Source of the DNA: Wolfiporia cocos
Lineage: Eukaryota > Basidiomycota > Agaricomycetes > Polyporales > Phaeolaceae
DNA length: 64,000 nucleotides
Assembly (NCBI GenBank): GCA_029448655.1
Contig: JACCLO010000014.1
Location: 868,001 to 932,000, forward strand
Direction of reading: 5' to 3'
Part shown: one piece after another, positions 22,201 to 30,329 of the stretch
How the letters are laid out: each line of letters opens with the position of its first letter
How positions within the stretch are numbered: the stretch's first letter is position 1
Notes under the pieces: model-generated
What the model was told of the DNA's origin: nothing
Seen by the model: only the letters and a program-made list of their open reading frames with translations
Database searches by the model: none
Position numbers and translations under genes: made by a program

Positions 22201-22968
22201 GACCTGGGGCGTGAGGACCGGAGGGGTGTAACCTGGCAGGAAGGGGTTCGTCTGCCGGGTGCCTGCGTTCGATGCCGGTCGAGTGGCCGAGTTCACCGGT
22301 GGGGGAGATCCCATGTGGACCGATCTCACCCAGTTTTCTACCGGCCGGAAACGTTCTTCCGGAACCGATGGTACTGACCGACGGGGGGCGGAGTGCTGGC
22401 TGTGTAGCGAAGCCGCATCTCCTGCTGCAAGGGCGTCTGCTTGGAGGCGTTGTGCCTCCCGCAGGAACCTTGCCCCCATGTCGGCGTTCCATACACCGGT
22501 TTGTACCATAGTCGCCGCTACCGTTTGACATCGAAATCCGAAGTCTGCCGAGGTTGGATTGGGGGGGAACGCCCATTGCATGGCTAGGGGCGAGTCGATG
22601 TGAGCGATGGGGCTTGCTCCACGAATCGTGTTTGATTGTTCCCTAGCCAGGTGAAAGGCTTCGTTTAACCGTTCCACCCCAGGACCTTGGTCCTCTACCG
22701 ATGCTCCGCGTGCGAGTGATCGACCGGGGGAGGCTTGTCCGATCGTTTCGGTATGGACGGGGGCGACTTCGACGTTAGGGCGGGGGGCGTGGATGCTGTC
22801 GGCTACCGAGAGTAGTGCGAAGTCTTCGGGGAGGCCGTGCATCTGGTAATTCACCCACTGACCCAGTTGGAATGGGTCGATTGGGAGCGGGGCGTCGGCT
22901 GGGGTGTCGAAGGGATTGCGCGGGGGCCGAGGGCCGCGGATGTATTCGAGGTTGTGTGGTGTGGCCAT
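16198..22968 (-). CDS. Ty3/gypsy gag-pol polyprotein with embedded dUTPase, 2256 aa, intact
   Basis: A single ORF. Gag (about 1-800) has a capsid-like region (FTGENFIAWVMRLKLYIDD onward) and a divergent Cys/His cluster (CHSC...C...H), not a classical CCHC knuckle. dUTPase spans about 822-941 with all five motifs: AAGYDL 825-830, GRIAPRSGLA 860-869, AGVVDEDYTG 877-886, YGDRIAQFILE 904-914 and the glycine-rich RGTQGFGSTG near 932-941. The protease active site is DSG at 981. RT has YLDD at 1328-1331, followed by RNase H with IEADSS. Integrase has an HHCC finger, then catalytic D1758, D1818 and E1854 (35 residues between the last two). A GPY/F motif (RFGPYKV) and a chromodomain near 2044-2110 (ILESRED...EVEWSDGTKTWE) follow. 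The ORF ends within the 3' LTR. dUTPase should limit uracil incorporation during reverse transcription. Confidence 0.95.
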   Translation of the reverse strand: MATPHNLEYIRGPRPPRNPFDTPADAPLPIDPFQLGQWVNYQMHGLPEDFALLSVADSIHAPRPNVEVAPVHTETIGQASPGRSLARGASVEDQGPGVERLNEAFHLAREQSNTIRGASPIAHIDSPLAMQWAFPPNPTSADFGFRCQTVAATMVQTGVWNADMGARFLREAQRLQADALAAGDAASLHSQHSAPRRSVPSVPEERFRPVENWVRSVHMGSPPPVNSATRPASNAGTRQTNPFLPGYTPPVLTPQVPFSVMAAQPPAAHPSTCPRIDMFGNPVPPSEAPRTAHVNTWRAAPLLGTRASMWRPEKPASSQWDAYSMLPEPQPDPRYKFKVREPEPFTGENFIAWVMRLKLYIDDNRPLLFTDSKKIGTAISLIRGPKVDSWVTAFTREHYRDGQWHLSWLRFIWELHQKFDDPDLEKKSAVAAEKLSMTIGKGEEYFQELERLLSEARYDKENQIVHRWVISAIPKEIYTAVHSAFVAATVNDKSQRGYNVQIPEDYESWKQAILRTDNAMRRLRDEEKLRHGHDTGKGVADKGKGRATTSSSGTTRSEPTAEERANLLKRKCHSCSKTQAEAPGKGCNKPVWHQPNWKPRAATSGGNTSAGPSQPARTRQAVEAPPAEKVLGEVSQEDFVRMVSAWAKENPEAAKEAGFTQVRPLSNNKFSVLEIEEPVNVSISESASEGNEPVDGLYGLGTGAPIFDYVSVPRSVDLAPGDDDGASTCSDDSFVTASEEPPTGAWREDKTVLNSSIINNVNYVPMDVDPVVDSDVQMADASKPTVQKKTEKKMRRRRAKKKAVTLDIYLDHPQAIPPERKSEGAAGYDLHSAEEVVIPNGKRITVDTGIMIRMPPGVYGRIAPRSGLALKGVDVEAGVVDEDYTGRLKVILNNQTGTDYQVEYGDRIAQFILECNMTPDTRIVKSIRETRRGTQGFGSTGEKLRGNVVVIQTGKRGRQIEVPITLHRPDGRALFTKALIDSGSTGSVISRAYVEEHKLEQLRLDRPVKLYNADGSTNAAGKMTHYVELQMQIDTHLETRKFHVTELSSADIFLGFDWLEDHNPTIDWKKCRITFTCDCEHEQIEEGDHIYYIFADAWLRNRDECRADIAERVRATKATEIAIATGKTTEAKTFEEVVPEYLHEFEDVFKETEFDQLPERRPWDHAIELLPNSEPYAGKIYALSPREQEALDDFLEEQLRTGRIRPSKSPWGAPFFFVKKKDGKLRPIQDYRKLNQMTKKNRYPLPLITELLNKLKRAKYFSKLDIRWGYTNVRIKEGDEEKAAFITNRGLYEPLVMFFGMCNAPGTFQTLMNDIFRDLIMTGKVIVYLDDILVFTETEAEHKEILRKVLLVLRQNKLTCKPEKCEFMKSEVEYLGHIISHGEIRMDPAKVAAVAEWPAPRNKKEVQSFIGFANFYRRFIPKFSTVARPLINLTKDTPWQWGTAEQECFDKLKKIFIEAPVLGIPNDDDPFRIEADSSDFATGACLMQKQDGVWKPIAYQSKTMLPAERNYEIYDRELLAIMRALDEWRHFVMGGKHPVEVLTDHKNLEYFKTPQKINPRQARWMTELAEYDLQLVHIPGKTNGRADGLSRRSDHGNDKDHLEGQVVLKPHLFVQDSAERLRSSFYTVVKGITHDEVKERVKAEAALYEGKEGVEVGETTEDGLRYRRGRLIIPRDEELIGKIISSFHDTVSAGHPGTENTYTAIHRHYWWPKMRSDIRQYVKACIKCQAAKPDRSKCAAPLNPNPTPAHNWENISVDMITGLPTSKGRDAIIVVVDMKSKDYIAVPTTTKLSAEGWANIFVDKVYTQHGLPKKIFSDRGPQFVSEFIKDVYRRLGIQGNPSTAFHPQTDGQTERMNQELEVYLRLFINDTHTNWPDLLPLASFAYKTHVHSSTGYSPFYLTHGYHPFTGVEAPEQEEGVAQDWVEHMHTISKLASQNLEKAKLHMKEYYDRKRASPLSYSEGDLVWVDGRNINMGHPTKKLDSKRFGPYKVIKKVGHGAYELDLPTDMRGIYPVFNEVLLLPYTPPAFPNQDHSKVTESNDVRRPLRILESREDRGRIELEVEWSDGTKTWERKRGLNHYQELVTKFFEARPSAPGNQWKNRNTGWDHSETKWDPEWEDFERKAQEMGLRENPKEFIIYDDIDTTLLIKGSIPFYAYEKKLVARNFWFSHPHTRVVQYGIRVGQPIESTIPESKGYWIYPVLNTLQLANPHICKKTVDHPCHVDQTMYKVIAGRGDTQLEEGVLSQADFLQLACD
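16236..16250 (-). other. Polypurine tract of Ty3 copy 1
   Basis: Immediately next to the 3' LTR the minus strand reads AGAAGAGGGGGTAC, the expected plus-strand primer position. The same tract precedes the 3' LTR of copy 2 (39887-39901). Confidence 0.75.
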
Positions 22969-23716
22969 TGTATGTACGAAAAAAGGTGTATGTATGTAAG
23001 GAAGAGTCGCGACTTTTGACTGCGCTACCCGCCCACTGTGGATCAGCCTATAGCTGTGATCGGGGTGGTAACTAGAAACAGTCGGTGTCCACTCTTATCA
23101 GGAACCACCTCTTTTCGGAGATGTGCCAAGAAACGCCGAGGGGTTTTCTTCCCTCAGCCGGCGAGAAATTCCTGCCTCCGAAACCTCGTCCAGCCCCGAA
23201 GCTAATTCGGGATACCGGGGGCACGGGATCTAAACCCTTGGGATGGAGGGTCTAAAAACTATCGTAGGGGGCCAAGTGGCCGTATGTGTGAGCTGTGTCG
23301 CGCTCCTTCAGCCGCCTTGTGGGGCGCTGGGTTGTTATAGTAACGGGGGGGCGGTAATGCCCGTATAGTGGCTCAGTAAGGAGCGTAAATAGGTGCCCAG
23401 TGCCTCTGTAATCTGCCGTAGGGCCCCTTAACGCCTTTGATTATTACGCGTCGGGTGCACAGTTACTACGGTGGGGATGAAACCCAAAGCCTTTACGCCG
23501 CGTTGCACGACGGTGGCCCAGTAGCTTAGAAGCAACGGTAGGAGTGGTCCCCTACACGCTGTTCACAAGTGTATTCCCCCAGAACCCTGTCCCTTGTCCC
23601 TGGGATACGGGAGGATAAGAGTTTTAACACCCGAGTCGAAACTCGAGGGCGAAGAAACAATGCACTTTGCCCCTAGTGCGCCAGGGTTGTTCTGGAATGA
23701 ACTCAGAACGGGGTGG
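22969..23716 (-). other. 5' untranslated leader of Ty3 copy 1
   Basis: About 750 nt between primer site and gag start, nearly the same length in copy 2 (32482-33230). No upstream ORF of note. Such a long leader may hold packaging or translation signals, but I cannot define any. Confidence 0.6.
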
Positions 23717-23727
23717 AGACTCGTCTT
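23717..23727 (-). other. Self-complementary primer-binding site, Ty3 copy 1
   Basis: On the minus strand, one base inside the 5' LTR, the sequence is AAGACGAGTCT. It is the exact reverse complement of AGACTCGTCTT in the LTR (23822-23832), which begins 32 nt after the start of a TATATA box, where transcription should start. No tRNA 3' end (TGG...) match is present at this position. Confidence 0.8.
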
Positions 23728-23728
23728 A

Positions 23729-24100
23729 TGACACAAGCGTATTCTCAAGCAACTACTCAGGGGAATATTACTCGCGTGAAAGCGTATTCCTGATCTGAGG
23801 CTACTCAAGGCAACAAAGGCCAAGACGAGTCTGGGGTGCTCCCTGCTCGTCTGGCTGGTATATATGCTCGTAGGCTGTTTGTACATGTTTGGCTACTATA
23901 CAGTATTACGTAAGCTTATTAGACCGTTTAGAGTATGGTAAACCCTATCATAGGTGTAGAGCCACATCAAGGGTGTCCGGGGTCTGTGTAGGCACGTGTG
24001 GGGTGTTCGGGGTCCTTGCATGTGATGTATAGGCGGGCGCTTAGATAAGATAAGGGTTGTGCCTAGTCGCAAGCAAGTTGGAGAAAATCGGCTTGTGACA
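23729..24100 (-). repeat. 5' LTR of Ty3 copy 1, with promoter
   Basis: 372 bp. Read on the minus strand it has a TATATA box followed 32 nt from its first T by AGACTCGTCTT, the inferred transcript start. It is flanked outside by TGACT. Confidence 0.95.
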
Positions 24101-24105
24101 TGACT

Positions 24106-25640
24106 GGTATGTGTCAATATCACAAACTGCGCCACCGCTTCCCAAACATCACGCTTTTCAGACATTTGGAATGTGGCGAACGAATGCTACAAATCTCGTG
24201 ATCGCATCGTCCTCCCTCCGTTCCGCATCCTCGCCATTGTGCTTGCTCCATCACACTTTCATCACGAGTCCTAGCATTTGAGCACAGCATCTGTTGTTCG
24301 ATGAGGTCATATTACACGGGTCTCCTTTATCATGTCATCCAGAAGACCGAGATGAAACACAAAGCCTGAAGCTGAATTGACCATCTTCCGCACAATACCA
24401 CATACACATCATGCCTGACTGTCATCTCATGATACGCATACCTCGCTGTCAGGATGGATGCCGACAGTGGATTGCCGGTCGCGCATCGCATCGCCCTCAG
24501 ACTGTCCTCGCATCAAACGCCCCAGAATAACAACCATCTACACGCCGCACTCAGGGCTCGAAGGCTCAGATCGCCCTCATACCAAAATCTGTTATCCTAT
24601 GCTTATCTCCAGTAGCGCGTTGAGAAGCCCGGTACCATCCCATTTGCTGCGATATAATGAGTGGCATGGTGTGCCGTTGTGCTCCCTTGACAGTTGGGCC
24701 GATGCTTCCGGATCTCGTGCTGCCAAACTGAAGTCACTCAAATCGCCCAGGCAGGCACCGCATCGCACCCACGCTGTCCTCACCTCAACTCCCGGTAATG
24801 CCTGGCGTGTATGACTGATGCCAGCCATCGAACTCTGAGTACTGAGGGCGCTTTGGGAAGGGCCGACCGTGTGACACTGCCCTGAGTGCCTACAAAGGGA
24901 CTCTTCTCGCGCAGTCTGCACTGCGGGGTTGATGTTCAAATCGACCGTGGTTGTGTGTTTACTCTGCATGCTCAATGGAATAATGCAATCTATGCGCTGA
25001 GGGTGATGTGCACGAAGGGGTCGCCCGCATAGCAGAACAACAAGGCGTGGATGGCTGCAGCGCCCATGCGATCCATCGCCGTGGAGCGCGCGGGGCTGTG
25101 CGACAGATGTTGAGTTACAGCCTCATTAACGGATAGCGCAAAGCATGTGCGAACCTTCCGTAGGAGAGGCAGTATAGCTTAGCGCAATATCTAGCGAGTC
25201 GCCATCGCATCTTGAGGAGTATAAGCTGGGAGTACGCCAGCACGTGTAGACGTATTTGCGAAGTAGAGACGAGGGAGGAAACGCATCGATGATAGCGTCG
25301 GTTGCTCATGTCGTGTGGCGCGCGCGTCGCCGAGCTTCGCTGATAGGCGTTCATAGTTCGGATCCGAGCTGCTATGGACTGGATAGACGGACAAAGCGTT
25401 GCGGTGTACACCGGGTTCACTCTGCGTTTATGACATTTGCTGTGTTATCGCGTGAGGGCACACTGATATATGAACGATTGTGCAGACTCACGAAGACGGT
25501 TCTGCTTGATTTCCAGCCTGCCGTCATGGATCTCGTCCTCTCCACCTTGCGAACATGCCTAACCAAAAGGGCTACGAGCAAAGCAAGCGTATCTAGGCGA
25601 CACACCCAGAATGGAGTCCGAAGTGCGCCATCTACACCCT
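24106..25640. other. Region between Ty3 copy 1 and F-box copy 1
   Basis: No supported gene. From about 24990 to 25500 it resembles the sequence upstream of F-box copies 4 and 5 (shared stretches around the 'cgatccatcgccg' and 'cgtaggag' blocks), so this part belongs to the duplicated F-box unit. Short ORFs on both strands look like noise. Confidence 0.5.
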
Positions 25641-26108
25641 CGAGAGACGACTGAAGGATAGACGCAGATACAGAGCCCGGGTGGAGACACATTGGACGCG
25701 TCCCGGACGCTCCGGACCCAGCGCCGACGGAGAGAGAGAGGCCGCTACAGCTTCCAACGGAGGTCTGCGAGCATATCATCGACTGGATGTGGAGTGACCC
25801 TGTGATGCTGAGGAAATGCGCGCTGGTATGCAGTGCGTGGACGCCGAGATGTCGGTACTGGATGCAGAGGAACGTCACCCTGCGGGATCGGAGCGACGTC
25901 CAAGGACATGCGAGGCGAGCGCGGGCACAGCCACATCTCCTCCAGCAAGCGAGAACGGTCTGGGTGGAGAGAGACAAGGCGAGCAGGCGCCAATCCCGCA
26001 CCTGGGCACACTCGCCATGATGGGCGCGGCGAAGCTGCCACTCGTGTGGCGCCTTGTCATCGCGGGTGCGATCTGGAAGCCAGGCTACTTCCACCCGCTC
26101 ATCTTCAT
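25641..26108 (+). pseudogene. F-box paralog 1, 5' portion only, truncated by hAT sequence
   Basis: It matches exon 2 of the intact paralog (46309-48100) from just after the first intron, with the F-box LPTEVCEHIIDWMW...CALVCSAWTPRCRYWMQ. After the segment TVWVERDKA a frameshift leads to a stop. Homology ends abruptly near 26108 after HPLIF, where a hAT terminal fragment begins. No convincing exon 1 is seen upstream. Dead copy. Confidence 0.75.
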
Positions 26109-26274
26109 AACTGAACCTGCTGAACCGGTTCAGCAGGTTCAGTCCAGGTTCAGGTTCAGGTTCAGGTTCAGGTTCAGGTTCAGGTTCAGGTTCAGGTTCC
26201 CTGCAGTTGGTTTGGTTCTGGGTTCAGCCCCAGACCCCCCTGAGCCTGAACCGAACTGAACTTCAGCAACACTA
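26109..26274 (-). mobile_element. hAT terminal fragment (166 bp) with expanded hexamer repeat
   Basis: It contains the terminal inverted repeat (CTTCAGCAACACTA at its right end) and subterminal GGTTCA motifs, including about nine tandem AGGTTC hexamers around 26145-26205. It corresponds to the left end of copy 3 at 41577-41760 in reverse; the rest of the element is missing. The right flank CTGTATCC is the reverse complement of the copy-3 left flank, so both derive from one insertion. Confidence 0.85.
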
Positions 26275-26428
26275 CTGTATCCCGAGCCAGCTATGAGCCG
26301 CAATCGATGCGCCGCCATCTGTTGAGCTTCAGTATGCACATCTGATAGCTGTGACGGGGATGCCTCATCACCCTTCATTGAGACTTCTTTTCTTTGTAGC
26401 TTACTAATTTCTTTGCAGCCATTTGCAG

Positions 26429-26554
26429 TGACACATGCTACAACCTAAGACACACACCTGGGGGAATGCTACTCGCACAAAGGTGCATTCCTGGTCCGGG
26501 GCATCTAAGGCTGAAGAGGCCAAGACAAGTCTGAGGTTTGCTCAAGACTGTCGG
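26429..26554 (-). repeat. Fragment of a related Ty3-type LTR
   Basis: It begins TGACACATG and shares the layout of the Ty3 LTR 3' portion (a block like GGGGAAT.CTACTCGC and AGGCCAAGAC.AGTCT). It is cut at 26554 by the solo LTR insertion. The matching piece in arm B is 41297-41422. Confidence 0.65.
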
Positions 26555-27262
26555 TGTTACGGTTGTTTTGATTTTTCGAATATCGACAGAACTCACCATT
26601 GGGCGAATACGATACAGGGACTTGTTGCACAACCAACTCCCCTGGCTACTCGTGACTCAACTGGGCGCATCCCCAGTCGTACTAGTCAATAGGGCGCGTT
26701 TCATCTCTGGCAGATCCAACTCTGCCACCGTTTCATGTTCATCGTTTGCTTGCTGATAGATGGCGTTCAACCGCCATCATTCTTATCTATCGTCTCGGAT
26801 ATATCATTACATACTTATCAAACGTTTGGTACTATAGCGTAGACAGTATCGGTGACATCTGGGACAGACTTGACCCCTGAAACCTAACGTAGTATATAAA
26901 CTCATGTACTTACTGTTGAGGCTCTTCAGCTCGACCTTGTTGTATAAACAAGAAGTCTTATACTCGTTCTCAAACGTAGGAAACTACGCTCAGTATTTCT
27001 CGCTCGAGCAACCGAACGACTAAGTCCTCGAAGTGCACATCGACTTCTCGGACTTAGGCGAGTCTTATATTCTATCAGACTCGCACTTGAACAGATTATA
27101 TCCTCTAACGTGTATTGGATATTAACCGATCTCCTAAGGACTTCACTTAGGACCCGAAGGCATCTAACGAGTATTTGCCTTGCATACGGCAACAAGCCTA
27201 CGTGCAGAAGAACGATCTATATTTGCGACTCGAATATACGAATGGGTATTCGACCCGTAACA
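26555..27262 (-). repeat. Solo LTR, TGTTACGG family, copy A (708 bp)
   Basis: The ends TGTTACGG and CCGTAACA are inverted. It is nearly identical in reverse to 40588-41296. On the right it abuts F-box coding sequence directly at 27263, so one original flank has been lost; no target duplication remains. Confidence 0.85.
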
Positions 27263-28541
27263 GTACCAGATGCAGCGGCACGTCGCTCTGTGGGATCGGA
27301 GCGACATCCAAGGACATGCGAGGCGAGCGCGGGCACAGCCACATGTCCTCCAGCAGGCGAGATCAGTCTGGGTGGTGGGTGCGAAGCACAGTGATCGAGC
27401 GCCAATTCCGCACCTGGGCACATTTGCCATGATGGCCGCGGCAAAGCTACCCCTCGTGTGGCGTCTTGCCATCGTGGGTGCGATCTGGAAGCTGAGGGAC
27501 TTCCATCCACTCATCTTCGTCCACTTCTCCACATTCTCTTCTCTCACCGCGCTCCGGCTGTCTGACGTCACTTTTCCGAAGGTGCGCGAGTTTGGGTGTC
27601 TCGTCTGTGCACTCCCGAGCCTCGTCTGCCTCAGATGCGGCAATGTGCTATTCACGAGCGCGGCACCCTGTGCGAGTCTTGCAATCACGCGCTGTCCATC
27701 CTCCGTGAGGCTGACTGAGTTGGTGATCTTCTCCTCCAACGAGACTTCCTCCAATGTTGACGCCAACTGGGCGCTGATTGAGCACCTGTGCGCTGCGGGA
27801 GTGGTCGCTGACCTCCAGACATTCGAGTTCGGGGCCTGGGCATCCTCTGACAGCAAGTATCTAGATGCTTATAGAGAGCCCCTCCATGAGCTTCTCAAGC
27901 AATGCAGCCGCTCTCTTCGCAGCTTGATACTCATTCCAGATTTATATCTGAGCAAGGATGTTCAGACAGATGGAATTTCTGATATGATCGGTACGTCCAT
28001 AATATGACCTCCACCCGCTGTGTATATGCACCTCTGATGTTCACTCGTAACAGCATCTGTATTTGATCTTGCGCATTTCGACAGTCTGGAGACAGTTGTT
28101 TTGGAGGCCTTGAACTTCAAGGCGGTCGGCTATGCCTGGATGCGCTGTATTCTTGAGTCCATCGTGTCGAAGAATTTGCGCGAGGTCTCGATTGTCCTGG
28201 GCCGGCCTGAGTATAGCCAGAATGCAGAGGACAACTTGCAAATGACTGTATCCGCTCTCAGGAAGGACATGTGCCCTCAGCTCAATGAGATGTTCTCAAA
28301 CAAGGACTATGAAAAGCTCTGCCATGTGGATTTTGTGCTCTGGACAGGTTCAGACGAAGCAATACCAGATGCGACTCGGTGGTCAACCCTGCTTAAGGTG
28401 GAGATGCCGAAATTGGATGAGCGAGGAGTCTTGCGGTGAGTGGGTGCCTTTGATGAATGCACCGTCTCATGATCGTCCTTCCCATTCTGCAGGACACGTG
28501 TGGATGCTTTCCTGAAGCTCTGGAATGAAGACGATTTATGA
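27263..28541 (+). pseudogene. F-box paralog 2, 5'-truncated (F-box domain lost)
   Basis: Exons 27263..27990, 28054..28435 and 28493..28541 correspond to exon 2 (from CRYQMQ onward), 3 and 4 of the intact paralog. All are in frame, with conserved donors GTACGT and GTGAGT and acceptors AACAG and TGCAG. The C-terminus TRVDAFLKLWNEDDL is the fullest version in the cluster. The 5' end is replaced exactly at the end of a solo LTR, so promoter, exon 1 and most of the F-box are missing. Confidence 0.8.
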
Positions 28542-28604
28542 GCTCGTACTGGCCCTCCCTTCGCACAACCGCGTTTGTGGATGCGAGCGCGCCCCAATCA
28601 CATG

Positions 28605-30320
28605 AAAAAAACCTCCTTTCTCTCTTACCACCACATACGCCGACCCCCACGCACCGTCTCTCCCACCATGAACACCCAACGCACCGTCCCCAACACCCAG
28701 AGGGTCCAAACCGAAACCACATCCGCCACCTTTGCATTTGATCTACTTTTCAATGCTGCCCAGAGTATCCACCGGGCACACGAAACCAACTCCTCCAACT
28801 ATGCTCTTCCACTTTGGAAGACTCACGTATCCTACCTCTTTACCGCAATCCAACATGGAGCTGACGAAATCGCTCACACCGAAGCCCTCACCTTACTCAC
28901 AGTGCGAGACACAGTCCGCCAACTCGCCAACCACTTAGACGCCATTCTGGCGCCTACTTTTCCCAACCCTATGCCCTACCCTATTCCCACACCTCCACCC
29001 TCACCGCCTGCTGTACGCACCACTATCCAGACCCATCAGGCGCCATACATCAAACACTTAGTCACCACATCCCGAATCCCACGACGCAAAACACCCCTGC
29101 CCAAACTCCATTGGGTACCCAACAAACCACCTACTCCCAACCCTACCCCTCCTGTAACCTCACCAGCGATTACCTCAACCCCAACTGTTACCGTCAAATC
29201 ACCTAAACAGTCCACTACCCCACCACCTCCTCCCACACGCAACCACTCCCCCACACCATCCGCTCATACAGCGGATTCGGACGACACTGCTCACCCCCAA
29301 CTCACCCACAACTCACCCACGCCCACTCCTTCGGAACTATCCGCCGAAGACTACGCCATCAATTATGGCACCCTCGCTGAACGTGCCATGTTTCCCCAAT
29401 ATTTTGGCCCTGATGGCCGACGTCTCACTCCCCCAATTCGCTCACCCGTCTCTCAATCACCCATCCCATCCGCACCCCCACTCCCTTCACCCATAACCAC
29501 TCCTCCCTCCGTGGCTACCCCTGCGGACACCACCGACGATTCTCCTCCTCAATCATGCAGACCGCTTTGGGTTGATCAAACTATGACAGCCCTCCTGGAA
29601 CCTCCCATGTACGACCACCCCATCGGACCTACACCTTCCCTCGACATGATTCGTAATACCAAGCCTCCCACCCCGATCCCTAACACTTACACTGTCCATA
29701 TCAACGGCATCGCCTGTCGCTACGCTGACGGCACTCAAGTCACCAATCAAGACCTTGCCGACGAATTCTTTCACGCACTCCGTCAAACTCCCTTCTACAC
29801 CATTGCTCCACGACCATACCCCTTTACACCTCACTTCATACGTTGGATGAACCCCAACATCCCTGACCACAAGATGCACTCCTCTGTTCTCCTCTCGTTC
29901 ACCGATGCCGACGACAGCCATATACTCAAAGCGCTCGAGAGCGCCATCCATGACTTTAACTACGGCGTCATCACCTCCCACTTCCACGGACACGTATCCA
30001 TGACTATCCGTTCTCGTACCTGACCGCCTTCCCACATGCCACCTTGCAAGAAGTCCGGGTTCTTCTGCTACGTACTTTTCCTCTTAGTTTTCACCTCCCA
30101 TTTTCTTTTCTTTTCTTTTCTCTCTACGTATCACTAGAGCGATTGGTGTCGCCTAACCTCGGGGCTCCTACAATACATAACCGATGTACGACCCCGCACA
30201 CCACCCTACTCGTGTCTTTCGTAAACTATCACCTTCAACCTTGGGCTCTCGTTAGCTGCCGCACATGTACTTAGGATACTGACTGCGGGATATAAATGGT
30301 TGTCTCTCTCTCTCTAGGGA
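28605..30320 (+). mobile_element. Inserted element with a proline-rich ORF and a (TC)n tail
   Basis: It interrupts the sequence that follows F-box copy 2: the flanks CCAATCACATG (to about 28604) and sequence after about 30330 resemble the contiguous downstream region of copies 3 and 4. The right end reads GTTAGCTGCCGCACATGTAC...CTGCGGGATATAAATGG then TCTCTCTCTC. Much the same 40-bp block occurs at 63961-64000, so the 3' end is that of a dispersed family. The simple-repeat tail suggests a non-LTR (LINE-like) element, but no reverse transcriptase is present. The left boundary is uncertain by about 20 bp and no target duplication was found. Confidence 0.5.
28668..30023 (+). CDS. Proline/threonine/serine-rich protein, about 451 aa, ORF1-like
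   Basis: The frame is open from 28575 to 30023; I choose the Met at about 28668 (MNTQRTVPNTQ), after a pyrimidine-rich stretch. Residues about 30-110 are helical; about 110-330 are a long low-complexity Pro/Thr/Ser region. The last 110 residues look folded (TYTVHINGIACRYADG ... VLLSFTDADDSHILKALES) and their pattern recalls the RRM-like end of LINE ORF1 or gag-like proteins. There is no zinc knuckle. Codon use is strongly C-ending, unlike the surrounding F-box paralogs, which supports insertion. The function is inferred only from form. Confidence 0.45.
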   Translation: MNTQRTVPNTQRVQTETTSATFAFDLLFNAAQSIHRAHETNSSNYALPLWKTHVSYLFTAIQHGADEIAHTEALTLLTVRDTVRQLANHLDAILAPTFPNPMPYPIPTPPPSPPAVRTTIQTHQAPYIKHLVTTSRIPRRKTPLPKLHWVPNKPPTPNPTPPVTSPAITSTPTVTVKSPKQSTTPPPPPTRNHSPTPSAHTADSDDTAHPQLTHNSPTPTPSELSAEDYAINYGTLAERAMFPQYFGPDGRRLTPPIRSPVSQSPIPSAPPLPSPITTPPSVATPADTTDDSPPQSCRPLWVDQTMTALLEPPMYDHPIGPTPSLDMIRNTKPPTPIPNTYTVHINGIACRYADGTQVTNQDLADEFFHALRQTPFYTIAPRPYPFTPHFIRWMNPNIPDHKMHSSVLLSFTDADDSHILKALESAIHDFNYGVITSHFHGHVSMTIRSRT

Positions 30321-30329
30321 TGCATGTGA

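Larger units (their letters stand above)
15864..24100 (-). mobile_element. Complete Ty3/gypsy LTR retrotransposon, copy 1 (8237 bp)
   Basis: Two 372-bp LTRs (15864-16235 and 23729-24100) start TG and end CA, differ at one base, and are flanked by the 5-bp duplication TGACT (15859-15863 and 24101-24105). Inside lie a 760-nt leader, a self-complementary primer site, one full-length gag-pol ORF and a polypurine tract. Domain order protease-RT-RNaseH-integrase with a GPY/F motif and C-terminal chromodomain places it among Ty3/gypsy chromoviruses. One ORF without a frameshift plus self-priming fits the Tf1/sushi type. Everything needed for transposition appears intact, so it is a candidate active element. 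Confidence 0.95.
26109..27262 (-). repeat. Inverted duplication, arm A
   Basis: This whole segment (hAT end, spacer, LTR fragment, solo LTR) is the reverse complement of 40588-41760, with differences mainly in hexamer number. The arms lie about 13.3 kb apart and enclose F-box copy 2, the proline-rich element and Ty3 copy 2. Confidence 0.9.

Noticed and set aside
19193..22576. Plus- and minus-strand ORFs of 60-200 codons over the Ty3 polyprotein
   Set aside because: They overlap the 2256-codon frame antisense or in shifted frames and carry no motifs; the same shadows recur over copy 2.
23717..23727. A tRNA-type primer-binding site for Ty3 copy 1
   Set aside because: The bases after the LTR do not begin with TGG or resemble a tRNA acceptor end, whereas the self-complementary match is exact.
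26139..26378. ORF with (LN)n repeats
   Set aside because: It is a translation of the AGGTTC hexamer array within a transposon end.
25641..28541. F-box paralogs 1 and 2 as one gene split by an insertion
   Set aside because: Both contain the segment from CRY(W/Q)MQ to HPLIF, so they overlap and must be two separate copies.
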